From NCBI GenBank assembly GCA_037576215.1, contig JBANDB010000003.1:1674001-1738000 (forward strand): a stretch of 64,000 bases of DNA, given 5' to 3'. Origin of the DNA: Armillaria gallica. Taxonomy: Eukaryota > Basidiomycota > Agaricomycetes > Agaricales > Physalacriaceae. The position numbers and the translations under genes were made by a program. Positions 1-10,745 of the stretch are shown one piece after another. Position 1 is the first letter of the stretch; each line of letters begins with the position of its first letter. The notes under the pieces were generated by a model. That model had not been told where the DNA came from. It saw nothing but the letters and a program-made list of their open reading frames with translations, and made no database searches.

Positions 1-3000
1 CACAGCCATATTGTCTGTCTCTCCTTTCCGTCTTTTCTTGTCACCCTTATCCCCTGCTTTCTTTCGACGTTTCTTCGTGCCACGCGACTTCATCGTGGCA
101 CTTTTCCCCTCTCCCAACGCAACGGATTTACCCGCAGCTTTCTCCCGTCGTGCTTTCTCCTGAGCCAAGAACGCTTCCATATCGCCGTACTCCTCGTCAC
201 TATCCTCAATGAATTGTGCCGATTTGTACTGCTCTTCCTCCTTCTTCTTCCTCTCCGTCTTCTTTCGCCGCCGAGGCTCCTCATCGTCACTGGCTTCCTC
301 ATCTTCCTGGTCAGATTCTTGCACGCGGATCCTCCGTCGCTTCCGGCGCGTCTTCGCCAGAAGTTGGCTAGCTTTTTTGCCGTTCAAATCAATCGGAGAC
401 TCCAAGAACTGATTGATAACCGTCAGAGCTCTACGCAGCTCAACGGGACTTATGGCCGCCGGGATGTACCACTCTAGTTCGTCCGCATCTACATCGTGGG
501 GAGCGCTGAGTGTCAGGGGCATCTAACAAAAATATATCTGTCATACCTTCGTTCTCAATGTAAAACTTGCACAATCGGAAGAGAAGCTTGAGTTGAGGAT
601 TCTTCGTGACTGCGTTCGCATGCTCATCCTTGGTACATGGTATCCCTAACGATGAGATTCACTGTCAAAAAAAATTGACAGAAAGCATGAATTATCAGTA
701 CTCACGATAATCTTGCATTTTGGCAAGCGCCTCTGATGACGGAGTGTCGAGGTTTACGGCAGGTCTTTGATCCTCATCGTCCGCATCGTTGTCTTTGACA
801 TCAGTCTCCTCGATGATTTTTTCGCGTTGTGCGATAACTGTCTTGAGAATCTGGGACAGTCGGGAATGTTAACCCCATGTAGGTGAAGGATGCAAAAGCA
901 CCCACGTCTTTCGTCCAGTCTACTAAATCTCCTTGGCCGGCATCAACTAGCACAGCCACAACGATACCGACCTCTTCGCTCCACGAATGTCCTTTCTTAA
1001 CATGAACATCGGCCGGGATCTTGGCATCCTCATCCTGCGCTCGCTCTTTCGTAGTCGAACTCTCTGGCTCATAACTCGAGAACACCTTCCAATGACCGCG
1101 GTTCTTGGGGAAGAAAGCCTATTCACGGGTGCTGCTAAGCGCGCGCGCTCTTTCAAATCTCTGAAATGAAATCCACGCGTACCTCGATTGCCAAAAAAGG
1201 GTAGCCCTCGAGAGCTTTGAAGAAACGTCGCAGAATGAAGTTTATGAGATTAATTAAATCTTTATAGGGCTGCTCTCGCGGAAAAGACCGCTGATCGGCT
1301 AGAATTGTTTTGAAGAGATCGAGTGTCGATACCTGTACAGAAAAATGGTCCAGGACTCTCGGGGATCAATGTCAAAGAAAGTAAGTCCAAACCTTGAAGA
1401 ATAGGCCTTCTGCCTTGGCCCTAACGGCTTGGCGGTGTAGAAGGTTGACCACCCGCTTCATATGCTCTGACGAGCTAAAGTCTTTGTATCGTGCTAGATA
1501 CGTCAGAAGCGTATGGTTAATATCTGTGTGGGCGAATTTCTGAAGGGATGAGCCAACTGTCAGATCACGGCGGTCTAATCATCAACTCACCATCTCAAAC
1601 GCCTCGAAGGTGAACATAGTTTCATGAATTACTTTCTCCTCTTCGACTTCTTCGTCCTCGACATCTGGGACGTCCCCTAAAGTTTGACGTCAGTTTGAGA
1701 TTCAGTTGTACGAGAGCGGCAGCAACAGACCTTTGCTCTTCCCTTTTGCTTTCTTCTTGCGAACATACATTTCCCCGGATTTTTGTTTCCCCCAGCGCTC
1801 AAGCATCCTCAGGAGCGAATATCCAAGATACACACTTGAATCGAGATACGCCAAGGACTGAGTGCCTTCCTTGTACGTTCTAAGACTCTCAAACGCTATG
1901 TCTAACACTTCTCCGTTGTAGATCAACTGCTGCTGCAGTATATCGGCCGCCTCGTTCAGCACCGGGTCCGTGATATCGGACGACGCCATATTATCGATCA
2001 ACAGCAGCAACTGCGTAAGGCATTCGATTCCGGCTTGCAACTCCGTCCACAGTTTCGGCTAGAGTGGGAAATCGAATCAGGACAAGAACCTGGCGACAAG
2101 AAGGAGATGAGACCGAACAGACTTTTTCTTCGTTGGCCTCCCTCATCCGTTTCAACACCCATACGATCCAGGTCCGCTCCGTAACCTCCGCAACGAGATC
2201 GAAACCCCACCCCCCCTTGTCCTTCTCCTTCGCTCGCATGGCCAAAAAGAACTCGAGGAACCATTTCGTAACGTAGAGTAAACGAAGATTGTCCTTGTCC
2301 GTGATCTTTGCCCGTTCAGACCGAATATCTTTGATCAGCGCAGACAAGAACGCTAACAACGCGAACAAAGAAATTTTTGGTGGAGTGTCAGTAGATAGAT
2401 ATCAATTGCACCCACAGTTAAAACAGCCGTCCAAGAAGTTAACGGCGAATTGCCGCAGTATTATCTTCGCTTCTGACGACAGATTGTCTGTTCGACTGAG
2501 TTCGTCGACGACCTTGTCTCGCTTCTTCGTTTGCTTTTTTTTCATGTCCCAGATAGTACCCGTAGATTCTTTGATGGCCTGTTGGCGATGGAGGACAAAG
2601 GGCTGGCTCTTTGAAGACTCGACGTCAGCTTCGTTACCCGCGTCCTCCGCCGGCTTAGGTTTCTTGTTGGGGTTTAGGGAAACGGCTATGGTTGTTCCGA
2701 AACGTGAGTGGCGTGATGATGCCTTGCGAGCGATCTCTTTCTTTCTGCGGTCTTCAGTGGCTAGGAGCCGGCGAAGGTTATCTTGGGGTTGCTAGGAAGG
2801 CGTTAGCGAGGATCATATGGACGTCGAGGAGAAGCCAGACAAACCTTCGCGGGATCCAAAGTGAGGGATGTAGGCTTGGTGCCTCGAAGTAGAAGGTAGA
2901 AGATCTCAAGAACGAGAGTGTTCCAGGTATTGAAAAGAGGGTCGTTGCTTGTATTGGAAGCGACGGTTAGGAGGAGCTCGAATGCATGCGTCTCCGACAT

Positions 3001-3669
3001 GACACGGATGAGCTTCGTTTGCAGTGCGGAGAACTCGGCCTGGTCCGAGCTGAGGTGCATGTTAATGGGGAGGTCCTTGATGAATGCTAAGTTCCGGAAA
3101 AGGTAGAGTACAACGTGCACGATTTGTCCGTCGCGCGGCGTACGTTCCTTGTGGTGCTTAGCAAGTGGTGGAAGCAAGATGCCAAAGAGCGCCTGTATTA
3201 CGCCAGGCTTGAGGAGCGCTGCCTTGTAGTGTAAATGGCTCTGAAGGAGCTGGGTGTAGTCGGTGCCCTTGTCGAGCTCGTCGTCTAGCTCCTTGAGCTC
3301 CTCAGCCATATCGATGGGCCAGGTCATCGCCGTTAAGAGGTCAGCACAGGCGATTGCTCGCTTGTCCTCGACCAGGCCTTTGCCCGCCGTTTCGAGGAGT
3401 ATGGGGATGATGTCGTTCATCAGGACACGCGATTCCCAGAAAAGGCGGGCAACAGTGCGCTCATCGTCGGTGTCGTCCTTCCGCCAAAGTCTCTTGAGGT
3501 CCTTGAGACACCCATAGGCCTCGTCACCGAGCCTGTACACATCGCCTTCGTACCCGCCGAGCGCATCGACGACCCGTTTGACGACCGGTCCAAGGATATC
3601 GCGCCTCGTGAGCGGCTCCTCATCTTCAACGTCCTGCTCGGGAATGCTTCTGTCGTCGTCGTCATCCAT
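1..3669 (-). CDS. TOF1: Tof1/Timeless (Swi1) replication fork protection protein, 3' end cut by window edge
   Basis: Topoisomerase 1-associated factor 1, the fungal Timeless orthologue. In this family the protein works with Csm3/Tipin at replication forks to pause forks, pass on the checkpoint signal and hold cohesion. The start at 3669 opens with MDDDDDRS. The first exon (to about 2803) carries the Timeless N-terminal helical-repeat domain, with segments such as INMHLSSDQAEFSALQTK and NDPLFNTWNTLVLEIFYLLL. The next exon has the family stretch SSRHSRFGTTIAV. Several short introns follow. The last visible part (about 400 down to 1) is rich in Lys, Arg and acidic residues and resembles the C-terminal tail of the family (EDSDEEYGDMEAFLAQEK, then basic runs). 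No stop codon is seen before base 1, so the end is missing. The gene is divergent from the ZZZ3-like gene, with 200 bp between the starts. Family assignment is firm; internal exon limits are approximate. Confidence 0.9.
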
Positions 3670-3869
3670 TTACGCGTCGCGGTCGTCCAGGGTCGTGGTA
3701 GTGCAGTTGACGCGTCCGTGGCACATGTTTGCGCATGTTGCGCTGTTCCCCCGGCAAATTTCCCGTTTTGAATTTTATTCCACCTGCTTCCTGACTTTTC
3801 CCTCCTCCCCTCTGCCAGCTTTCCTTCTACATCCTTGGCGCCATTTTCTCACCCAATGACTCGCTATCA
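3670..3869. promoter_or_regulatory. Shared divergent promoter between TOF1 and ZZZ3-like gene
   Basis: Only 200 bp separate the two start codons (3669 minus, 3870 plus), so both genes must be driven from this stretch. It is pyrimidine-rich on the plus strand near the ZZZ3-like start (about 3780-3860). No TATA box is evident, as is common for housekeeping pairs. Confidence 0.55.
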
Positions 3870-5183
3870 ATGGAAGACAAGCGTGCCCAGACGTATGTCA
3901 AGCTGCTGCGCCCGATGAAGGGGTACTAATTCGTATATGACAGCCTCCAGGCACTGTCCACTTACATTGCTAGCCAAAAAGAACTACTTGCCCGCACCCA
4001 TTCTGATATCGAACGACTGCACGAACTACAGAAAAAGGCATCCTCAAACCCAGCGACAGTCGTGGATAAGCTAGCGGAGGAGGTGGGCCGTACCTCCGTG
4101 CTATCATCTGGATTCGGTTCTGACCTTGGGAAAGCTGAGTGGCAGGTCGTTCAAACTAAGTGGCCTAGCGGAAGATCAAGCCGGAGCACCGTTACATATT
4201 GATTGGTCGACGTACGATCACCATGGTTCGTGTTTTTTAGGTTTAATATCGTATAAATGTTCACGCCTGATCATCAGACCCTTTGCCTTTCCAAAACATG
4301 GCATGCACGGCACGCATGACCTATGATCAGCGGAACATACCCCACACCAAACAAAATTCTGAACTATCCTATCTACAGAAGTATGTGAAAGAGGCTCGAC
4401 AGACCATTCTGGATCCCATTTTCCAACAGTTCGACCTTTCGTGGAATCCAGAGGTCATTGAAACCGCCAAAGTACACGCGAGCCACGCCGAGATCAAGAG
4501 AGACTTCGAGAGAGACAAAATACGCGAACTGAAGCAGCGTAAGATCACGACTTCCTCAGGGTTGACGGTGTCTACATCTCGTGTGCCCATTGGCCCCGGT
4601 GTTTTCATTCGCCGTGATGTTGAAGACGAAAGCATGGATGTGGATATCTCCCTCGATGATACCATGCCTTTACTTACAAAACCGACGATTATCATACCAC
4701 CGTTATCAGTGCTAAACCGCAAGGCGTCTCGGGTGCGCCGTCCCACTTCGAAAATTCAAATGGATGGCGGCGGCGGTGGCGGCAATCTGGACTGCGATAA
4801 TCTCGCTTCTGAACCCTTGCCGAAGGCCCGGCGGAAGCCCTCCAGCGCCAAGAATGATCTTGCACCAGACCCGCCTGCGAAACCCTCATTGGGGAAGCGA
4901 AACCGAGGTCCAGATAAACCGAAGCCCGAGACATACAACCAGGCGTGGTCAGTGTCGGAACAACATCTCCTAGAACGGCTACTGGACGAAATTCCAGAAG
5001 GGGAGAAAAATCGGTACGGACTTGTGTATTTTTGGGCTCGTCGTTGTTGATACTGATCGATACTTCCTTTGATACAGGTGGAAGAAAATATCGCTGGCGA
5101 TGGACAACAAACGGACGCCGCGTCAGGTGGCCAGTCGAGTGCAAAAATACTTTGAAAAATTGAAACGGTTTGGCGTTGGGTGA
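3870..5183 (+). CDS. ZZZ3-like SANT/Myb-domain chromatin protein
   Basis: Five exons give about 364 residues: 3870-3892, 3944-4082, 4135-4225, 4278-5013 and 5078-5183, all in phase. The N-terminus has a short coiled-coil-like stretch (LARTHSDIERLHELQKKA). The centre is low complexity with a Gly run and Pro/Lys-rich linkers. The C-terminus is a SANT domain, AWSVSEQHLLERLLDEIPEG, continued by WKKISLAMDNKRTPRQVAS and RVQKYFEKLKRFGVG. The RTPRQVASRVQKYF core closely matches the SANT domain of animal ZZZ3, a subunit of the ATAC histone acetyltransferase complex. The protein stops about ten residues after SANT, so the ZZ zinc finger of the animal protein is absent. A chromatin-bound role is inferred from the domain only. 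The start is the first ATG and is followed by an intron after 23 nt. Confidence 0.8.
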
Positions 5184-5425
5184 CACTATACAATTATTGA
5201 ATAGAAATATTTACTACCCCTTAATCTACTACTACAACCATCTATACTCAGCAATGAAGCTGTTCACTTGTCCGTGTGCTTTCTATTAACCACTGCGCCT
5301 CATGACGAAGGACGTGTGACAAGGCAAATTGTCCGAGCTTTTGGCGGCGATACTCACTTACACGTATCATCGTCAGTTGGACCGTATCTACCACCACCTC
5401 AACACGTACTCAAGCGGCAGCACAA

Positions 5426-6402
5426 ATGGCAGGGAAATTCGACCCGCAGAATGCCCAGAATCTCGTTGAGGTATGCTGAAAATGTCTGCATTTAACATTA
5501 ATTAATCAACGGAGGGGCGGTAGATCGAAAAACAGTGAGCAACAGAGCACACTAGGAAGGTCGCTGAGGATTTACTGGTCACAGGTTCGCTGTCAAAGCC
5601 GTCGAGCAGGCGCAGGTAAGCTCGACTATATTTCCTTCCCTGCGCTTGACCGGATCGAATGCCACGTTCGCCCCGCAGGTATACTGGAACCTCCTCGAAA
5701 AAATCCCCCCACGCCAGCTCCGCCTCACCAAGTACGCGTTGCGCTGTCGTAACCATTGTCATTCTCCTTTGACGTCTCCCTTCGAAATAGACTCGACGAT
5801 GAGATATTCGAACACACCCTTAAGGTCTTCCCTGAGATGACTTCGGAGCCGTACGACAAATTGATCAAGCTCGATGAGGATTGGATGAAGAGCAAAGAAG
5901 GCAAGGAACGCTGGCGGGCCTTTATCCAAACGTGCGCGGCTGCTTCTCCCTGTCCGTGTCAATGTCATTAACATGTGCCCCAGATATGAAAAGAAGATCC
6001 AAGACTATAATTTTGGCTCGCTCATTCGGACGGACGCTCGGGAAGAATATGGCGAGAAGAACACGATTTTCGGTAAGAGGAGCAAACAAGATCTGTCTGC
6101 ATTGTACCCATTTCTTGTTGCCCCTACGTATCGCCAGTAACCCGTATACAAGTAAGTCTCTGTTCAGTCCTCTATAGCTCCCTTTTGATCGAGCACCCCA
6201 GTTCTACGCCATCGAAGTGGGTTTCCCCGTCTTTTTTCATGCTATAAATCTATTTTTTAAACACGGTTGCATCAACTTTGTCTAGATCTCCAGGAACAGA
6301 CTTGGATTGAACGACGCCGCTCACGAAGTAGCTAAGGTCTCGGCTGAGAAAGAGAGGCTGAGAGCCGAGCAGGAAAAGAAGAAGAAGACCAAATCATCAT
6401 AG
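5426..6402 (+). CDS. PBDC1: PBDC1 / Ypl225w family protein (eEF1A chaperone)
   Basis: A small conserved eukaryotic protein of about 175 residues read from several short exons: MAGKFDPQNAQNLVE, then IEKQFAVKAVEQAQVYWNLL, the PRQLRLTKLDDEIFEHTL segment, EPYDKLIKLDEDWMKS, and RWRAFIQTYEKKIQDYNFGS. The end is a lysine-rich tail (AEQEKKKKTKSS). These blocks are those of the PBDC1 family. The yeast member Ypl225w is known as a co-translational folding factor for eEF1A; the older name 'polysaccharide biosynthesis domain' is misleading. It should be a soluble cytosolic protein with no signal peptide or membrane span. It lies 240 bp downstream of the ZZZ3-like gene on the same strand. Start and stop are clear; the exon near 6110-6290 is short and its exact limits are less sure. 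Confidence 0.85.
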
Positions 6403-8319
6403 TTATCAGCGCTGGGTGCGTGCTTGTTGCTTTATCTTGCTACAGCTCGACATGCAATGCTCACACGATCTAATTGTAGGCATAGATAGGTGAAATGTGT
6501 ATAAGCGACGCAAATAATCTACTATCTGCTTTGTCCCACTCAAAAGACCGTGTATTGTCAGCTCCGGCAATCATCATCTGTCGATGATCCAAGAAGTCCT
6601 CGCTAATGGCAACTTCAATTACTGCTAGCTGCCAGCCAAAAACGTAACCTTCGACGTCCCGAACCTCTTTAACGGAACGGGTGCAGTTTGCTACAAATCT
6701 GCACCCGTACCGTCCTTCACATGCACGGGATCTTCGACTGGCGTGTCTTCCGAGTCTAGACGGCCATCCGATGTCTAAGGATCTTTGAGGTTATAGCTGT
6801 GGAATGGAATGCCCTCGTGTGTGTATCACACGCGCTCCGAAGGGAACCCTTGTGGAAGTAGTATACTTAGGACTAATACCTCTTTTCTGTAGGGAACAAT
6901 ACACACGGGGCCCATTGTCTGAGCGCGGTAAGTGTTTCAAAGAAGGTACAGATTTGTCCATCTCGAACCAAGAGCAAGTGCTGTTTGTTTTGGCAGGCAG
7001 GACTGAGATCTCTAAGGCCATCGCCCGGATACATCCAGTAACCCGGGAAGTTACAGAGACTAGAGATATGAATCGATTCGGTGCTTGTTAGTCCTTGAAC
7101 GTCTCTCTGAATACAAGGGAGGTTAGACTTGCTTCGGTCCGACCGCAAATAGGAGACAGACAGGTGATTTACTGCCAGATTCATTGTTTTCTGAAGTCGA
7201 TAAGATTTTTTTTCGTTTACGGTTGGTAGCCCCGTATCTCGGCTATATCTATCTTCGTGAGGATCCAACGCCTGTCTCGCAGTGGCGTATAGCAACGCGA
7301 GGAGAGGAGTCCGTCTCGGATCTCTTCTTCAGAGCACATCAGAGAAGAACATCTCGGTGAGATGACAACCGCTTTGCCTTCACAACATTTTAATTTCCAA
7401 ATAGTAAGGAATACATATACCCAACATACGGGCGCAGACAGCGTCGGGATCCGATTCACTGCCTGGTATGGCGCCATCACGTGATCCCGACGACTTTCCC
7501 CGCCGTACTCAATGCTCAGTTGAATGCATTCGTCTGTCGCCAGACAAGATCAGACCTGGACGAAGCATGAGTATCAAAAAGAGAATCCCATGTCCGACGG
7601 TATCGTGAAACTCTATGTGACATTGAGTTTCAATGGTTTATTGGTTTTGGTGCTTCGACGTACCTTTCAACCAGTGTTCTAATAAATCGAGCATATCCTT
7701 TACAGGGTCGATTCTTGTTCGGAGAGTGAAAGAGGCCATTTCATCCGTGTTAAAAGACTAGTCGGCTGGCAGGAGTAAGTATTCATCAGTAATACAACTT
7801 ACTACGGCTCACAGGGTCGACGGAGTCGGAGAAGGCTATTCTTCCCCTGATGTACGCCTAATTGTGGGTGCGTTTTTCCATTCGAGTGTTCCTTGCGACT
7901 CATCGGCTACAACGATTCTCCAGACAGTGAGAAGGCTGTTACACGGGGATTGGCTTGCGGTCCTGGCGACGAACGAGAGACTGTACCTGGCGCTTACCAG
8001 GGGACCTGAAGAGACATTCGCGAGAAAAAGATCATGCGAAGCTTCATAGGCACAAAGCGTTCACCGGGCCTTGATAACACAAGTTTTCATGATGTATAAT
8101 CGCCAGGGCAGCACATATGACGAGGAGTTCCACGAGAAGCTCTGAGAGCGACCAGTAAGGTGCTGCACTCCACAATGGAAGCTGACTGAACGGGACGAGT
8201 ATACCGCATATTGACCTCTCGGTCTGTATTTGCCATGACGATGGTACATGCAATCATAGAGGTAACGGTAGGGCATAGCGGAGGCAAAGGAGAAAGGAAA
8301 GGTCGTCTATCCGGACCGT
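6403..8319. other. Intergenic, no recognisable gene
   Basis: Open frames here are short and overlap on both strands, with no family I recognise. A perfect E-box palindrome within ATCACGTGAT lies at 7478-7483. A plus-strand stretch near 6630-6777 reads as plausible secreted-protein sequence (LPAKNVTFDVPNLFNG), but it has a stop just before it and no start. The rest appears to be spacer. Confidence 0.5.
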
Positions 8320-8767
8320 TTACTTCTTTTGCTGCGACTTGATCACCCTCTTAACAATCTTGGCCTCCTCAACCAAAAATGCCCGGAGAATCCTAAGAAT
8401 GATAAAACAATGAGATCAAGTAATCAAATTCAGCAATAGTACGACGCACCGTGACTTGACACATTCTCCGCATCTCGAACCACCGTATGCCCGGCGCACA
8501 GTCTTTTGGCGCTTGGAGATCGTAGCGTACTGGCGAGGCCTCAAAGCCGGTACCTAGAAGGAATAATTGAATAATTGTTTAGTTTGTTCCACATCGACAG
8601 ACACATACACCAGGGAGAGCGATACCGCAGTCACCGCACTTGGGCGCTGTTGCAGGCTTTTTAATATGGTGGTAAACAAGCTTTCCACCGGGGGTCTTTA
8701 CAACGCGTCGGCGGTTCGAGGTGGTGTTGTAGGGTTGTCTTTTGCGGAGAGTGACGCGTTGGGCCAT
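8320..8767 (-). CDS. RPL34: 60S ribosomal protein eL34
   Basis: Three coding exons on the minus strand. The first runs from 8767 (MAQRVTLRKRQPYNTTSNR) to the CGDCGIALPG segment. The second carries VPALRPRQYATISKRQK and AYGGSRCGECVKSR. The third carries ILRAFLVEEAKIVKRVIK and ends SQQKK at 8320. The Cys pairs (CGDC and CGEC) are the eL34 zinc-binding motif. Length is about 115 residues, typical of the family. A likely non-coding exon and intron lie upstream (donor about 8945, acceptor just upstream of 8880), as is common for fungal ribosomal protein genes. An E-box is present further upstream. Identification is secure. Confidence 0.95.
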
Positions 8768-9036
8768 TGCGGAAGCTGGAAGACGATACTCGTCAGCACT
8801 GAGATTACATCCAAGCAGCAGCCCGAAAAAATTTCATCTTTTCCTGGCAGCAGAGCGAAATGGTTGCACTCACTTTGACCGGGTTATACCTATAGTAAAG
8901 GTATTAGAGTCAATAAATTCGTCAATGAGGCAGCAAAAAATCTCACCTTGTTCTTGAGGACGTCGATGCCGGTGATGGACTGAATTGGGCAGATGGGTGG
9001 CTGAACAAACTGCACAGTTTTACGGCAATTACCGAG

Positions 9037-9042
9037 CACGTG
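9037..9042. promoter_or_regulatory. CACGTG palindrome upstream of the eL34 gene
   Basis: CACGTG, followed by A, lies about 270 bp upstream of the eL34 start and just above its probable 5' non-coding exon. Cbf1-type bHLH factors bind this hexamer, and it occurs in ribosomal protein promoters of many fungi. Use here is inferred. Confidence 0.35.
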
Positions 9043-9504
9043 ATAGTTGCCAGGCTGATGCCAATTGAGGACAAACTTTACTCAGAGCCGGCTAAGTTCG
9101 GCCCGACTTCCGGCAACTCTTCGGGTTTTGACGCTTTCACGATACATTACCGCTACTACTCCAGCTTGTTATCCGCTTCATTTGCGTGGCTTATCATCCG
9201 GCCTGGGTCTCCCTTGCTTAAACATAGGTATTACCTCGCTATGAGTAGGATCCACGGGCCTATCCCCTTCGTTCTAGCCTGGAAGATGTGATATGTCAAA
9301 TTCCGAGCATATGCCTGAAAGCCTACCAACGGTTCATAGTCGGTTATCTTTCTGCTTGGCCTAGTCAGACGATTCGGTTAAAACAATAGGCTTTCACTGT
9401 CTTCAAGCAACGAGCTGTATCTTGGCTATTTCATGCGCTAGTCTTGCGGATAAGCAACCGGTACTGCTCGCGAACAATCCCCTCGTCTTTGCGAAGAGTT
9501 AAAC
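9043..9504. other. Intergenic between eL34 and AA9 genes
   Basis: This spacer holds the upstream regions of two divergent genes. One plus-strand frame of about 83 codons (9040-9291) has no family resemblance and no splice context. I see no gene. Confidence 0.5.
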
Positions 9505-9512
9505 TATAAAAG
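9505..9512 (+). promoter_or_regulatory. TATA box of AA9 gene
   Basis: TATAAAAG lies 68 bp upstream of the AA9 start codon, a normal distance once a short 5' leader is allowed for. A TATA box fits an inducible secreted enzyme. Confidence 0.6.
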
Positions 9513-9572
9513 TGAATCATCATAGTAGGAGCCACTCGACACACTTTCAATCTCAAGGGTCGACAGTCTGTC

Positions 9573-10745
9573 ATGATTCTATCAGTTTTTCTCCTGGCAG
9601 CGGCGACTGCTACCGGTGTATCTGCCCATGGTTATGTCCCTCTTCTCAAGATCGGCAATACTTACATTCCAGGTTGGGATATCAGCAAAGGTATGTGCAT
9701 ACAGATCTTGCTTGCCGCACTAACAAGCGCCTTCCAGACCCCTACACAACGCCACAGGTCTGGCCTATTCTCTTTCTTTATCCTCCAGATAAATGATACC
9801 GACCAGCCCTTGCGCGTTGTTCGCGGGACGAAACTGGTAAGTGCTAGAGTTTTGTGCACCTTTCAATAGATATTAATTTGTTAATCATCCAGGACTCTGG
9901 CTACATCGCTGACGTTACTTCCAAAGACATTACTTGTTCCATCGGAAACTCTGCTTTACCACCCGTAAGCCGCAATGCGCCATCATTCCTTGCCCGCCGA
10001 ATTCGACCCTTCCACAGGGTCCTATATCCGCCAATATCTCGGCAGGTCAGGTTCTGAGGGTAATGTGGAACACTTGGCCGCTTGGACACTATGGTCCTGT
10101 GCTCAACTACATGGCCAAATGCGACACGGATAATTGTTCGACATTCAAGGGCGATACGGGGTCTCCGTGGTTCAAGGTAAGTCGTGTCAATAAAACAGAA
10201 GCACGTCTCAAAGCCTTCTCCTGCAGATCCAAGAGAGCGTCTTTGAGAACGGAGAATGGGCTTCGGACACGCTAGCCAAGAATAACTACACGTATGACGT
10301 GACTATTCCCAAGAATATCAAATCTGGCAGCTACTTGTTAAGACATGAGAATCTCGCCCTGCATGGTGGTGCTAGTCTAGGAGGAGCTCAGTTCTATCCA
10401 GGTAAACAATACACTGCATCGCCCAGATCGTACAATCTGACAATATATTCCCTTATTCGCAGTATGCATACAACTTACTGGTACATGTTTCCACTTCATT
10501 TTATACAAATGACTTGCGTCCTCATATGGTCGACAGTAAGCGGTGGCGGATCTTTGGCGCCCTCCGGACTGAGCTTCCCGGGAACCTACACGGTAGGAGC
10601 ATAGTCACCCCAAAACTTGCGAACTGAAGTAATTCATACTAATCAGGCGACCGACCCTGGCATCCTTTTTAACGTGTACCTAGGCGACGCTTCGAACGAG
10701 GCCTATGTCCCACCTGGTGGAGATGTTTACCCCGGGTTGAACTGA
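9573..10745 (+). CDS. AA9 lytic polysaccharide monooxygenase, single domain, secreted
   Basis: A copper enzyme that oxidatively cleaves cellulose or related glucans outside the cell. A signal peptide (MILSVFLLAAATATGVSA) is followed directly by HGYV, so the mature protein begins with the histidine that forms the copper brace. The second copper histidine is in LGHYGPVLNYMAKC. The axial tyrosine and conserved glutamine are in GGAQFYPVCIQLTV, after YLLRHENLALHGG. About eight short introns splice in phase. The protein ends at VYPGLN after the catalytic domain, so it has no CBM1 cellulose-binding module or GPI-like tail. Residue one to four is HGYV where HGHV or HGFV is often seen. It stands alone, with no other plant-wall gene adjacent, and has a TATA box upstream. 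All family hallmarks are present and it should be active. Confidence 0.93.
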
